DNA from: DASQMT01 sp963835735 | GTDB lineage: Bacteria > Actinomycetota > Thermoleophilia > Solirubrobacterales > Solirubrobacteraceae | Length of the DNA stretch: 64,000 nt | Assembly: GCA_963835735.1 (NCBI GenBank) | Contig: CAWIGP010000002.1 | Location: 1,054,001 to 1,118,000, forward strand | Direction of reading: 5' to 3' | Shown: piece after piece, positions 63,302 through 64,000 of the stretch | How positions within the stretch are numbered: the first letter of the stretch is position 1 | Layout: the number at the start of each line of letters is the position of its first letter | Position numbers and translations under genes: made by a program | Notes under the pieces: generated by a model | Databases searched by the model: none | What the model saw: only the letters and a program-made list of their open reading frames with translations | What the model was told of the DNA's origin: nothing

Positions 63302-64000
63302 GCCGGCCTCAGCTCTGGACGGAACAGGCGCTTCTCCATGTGCTGGAGCAGCGACACGCTGACGCTCGCGACCAGGATGATCGACAGGATCGACGCGAAC
63401 ATCGCGGGATAGTCGGCGACCGAGCGGTAGTAGGTGATCAGGTCGCCGATGCCGGTCGGGGTGATGATCAGCTCGGCCAGGACGACGCCGGTGAAGCCCT
63501 GCGCGACGCCGAGCCGCAGACCGGCGAAGATCAGGCCGCTGCCCGCCGGGATGACAACCTTCCAGATCCGCTGCCAGCGGCTGGCCAGGAACGCGTTGCT
63601 CATCTCCACGAGCGACCGCGGGGTGTTCGCGATGCCGCGGTAGGAGTTGAGCACGATCACCGGCGCGGCGAGCAGCACCACCGCGAGCACCTTGGCGGTG
63701 AATCCGATCCCGTAGACGAAGGTGATCAGCGGGACGATCGCCGCCGAGGGCGAGGCCTGCAGGACGATGAACACGGGCAGCCCCAACCACTCGGCCCGGG
63801 GGGAGAGGCCCATGACGAGTCCGGCGAACACGCCGCCGACGGCGGTGAGCAGCACGCCGACGATGAGCGGCCCGGCCGTCTCGGCGTAGGCCGACGCGAA
63901 CGTGCCGTCGACCAGCAGCTCCGCGAACGCGGCGAGCGTCGCCGTGCACGTGGGGAAGGCCGGGTTCACCGAGACGGTGGCGGCCCACTCCCACAGTCCC
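63298..64000 (-). CDS. NitT/TauT-type ABC transporter permease 1 (partial, runs off the right end)
   Basis: At least 234 residues to the window edge; reading continues upstream of GTG 63969 as LWEWAATVSVNPAFPTCTAT, typical of the N-terminal region of this family, so the true start lies beyond 64000. Hydrophobic segments and the EAA loop NTPRSLVEMSNAFLASRWQRIWKVVIPAG are clear. The C-terminus MEKRLFRPELRPA fits the usual end. It is the first visible gene of the permease-ATPase-permease-FAH operon. Confidence 0.88.
   Translation of the reverse strand, partial: GLWEWAATVSVNPAFPTCTATLAAFAELLVDGTFASAYAETAGPLIVGVLLTAVGGVFAGLVMGLSPRAEWLGLPVFIVLQASPSAAIVPLITFVYGIGFTAKVLAVVLLAAPVIVLNSYRGIANTPRSLVEMSNAFLASRWQRIWKVVIPAGSGLIFAGLRLGVAQGFTGVVLAELIITPTGIGDLITYYRSVADYPAMFASILSIILVASVSVSLLQHMEKRLFRPELRPA

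Noticed and set aside
1..64000. tRNA, rRNA, riboswitch or prophage genes
   Set aside because: I looked for conserved tRNA arms, rRNA segments, known riboswitch cores and phage structural or integrase genes and saw none that I could support by eye.

Overview
The window is about 70% GC, with tightly packed operons, many ATGA/GTGA start-stop overlaps and GTG starts. Its gene content (large fatty-acid/CoA catabolic gene sets, TetR, IclR, LysR and SARP regulators, PHA storage genes, PKD/sorbosone-dehydrogenase secreted proteins) suggests a soil actinobacterium, most likely Thermoleophilia/Solirubrobacterales. That placement is inference from style and content; no rRNA or tRNA gene is present to confirm it.

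Layout. 1-1.84 kb: end of a ribose-type ABC importer operon. 2.0-7.0 kb: aldehyde dehydrogenase, SnoaL-like protein, Old-Yellow-Enzyme/dienoyl-CoA-reductase-like protein and zinc alcohol dehydrogenase. 7.1-14.7 kb: secreted proteins (beta-propeller phytase; a ThuA + sorbosone dehydrogenase + PKD + CBM6-like protein; a Tat-exported xylose-isomerase-like protein; a small exported protein). Five apparent single-base frame changes, all in the same direction, lie between 6.69 and 9.59 kb. 14.9-30.1 kb: acyl-CoA catabolism (enone reductase, SCP-x thiolase with DUF35 partner, two paralogous TetR regulators, acyl-CoA ligase, three acyl-CoA dehydrogenases, an ACAD10/11-type kinase, enoyl-CoA hydratase, three SDRs, MBL hydrolase). 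30.1-35.2 kb: a polyhydroxyalkanoate operon with a class III-like PhaC, very small helical partner proteins, a hydrolase, a CoA ligase, a phasin-like protein and an XRE regulator. A 13-bp semi-palindrome (consensus TGAAsTnAnTTCA) recurs at most starts between 1.86 and 34.5 kb and probably unites this area as one TetR regulon.

35.2-42.8 kb: relics of an ArsR-SRPBCC pair, a DHFR-like reductase, a hydroxyacid dehydrogenase, and a 1614-residue SARP-nSTAND-TM-WD40 protein divergent from a repeat-containing membrane protein. 42.8-57.5 kb: a nitrogen/one- and two-carbon island with a glyoxylate aminotransferase, malyl-CoA lyase, a three-polypeptide glutamate-synthase-like complex plus a glutamine-synthetase-like ligase (glx/mgs type), a DAO oxidase, a C26 amidase-like protein, a cNMP-domain thioredoxin-reductase-like flavoprotein, a cupin and an M20 dipeptidase. 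A near-identical 16-bp palindrome in the two divergent promoters (44039-44054 and 51851-51866) suggests common control. A roughly 200-bp element with 13-bp inverted ends sits at 45.6-45.8 kb.

57.4-64 kb: an Rrf2 regulator divergent from an NmrA-like reductase, IclR and LysR regulators, a small GNAT-like protein, an FAH-family hydrolase, and a NitT/TauT-type ABC importer with two permeases and one ATPase, running off the right end.
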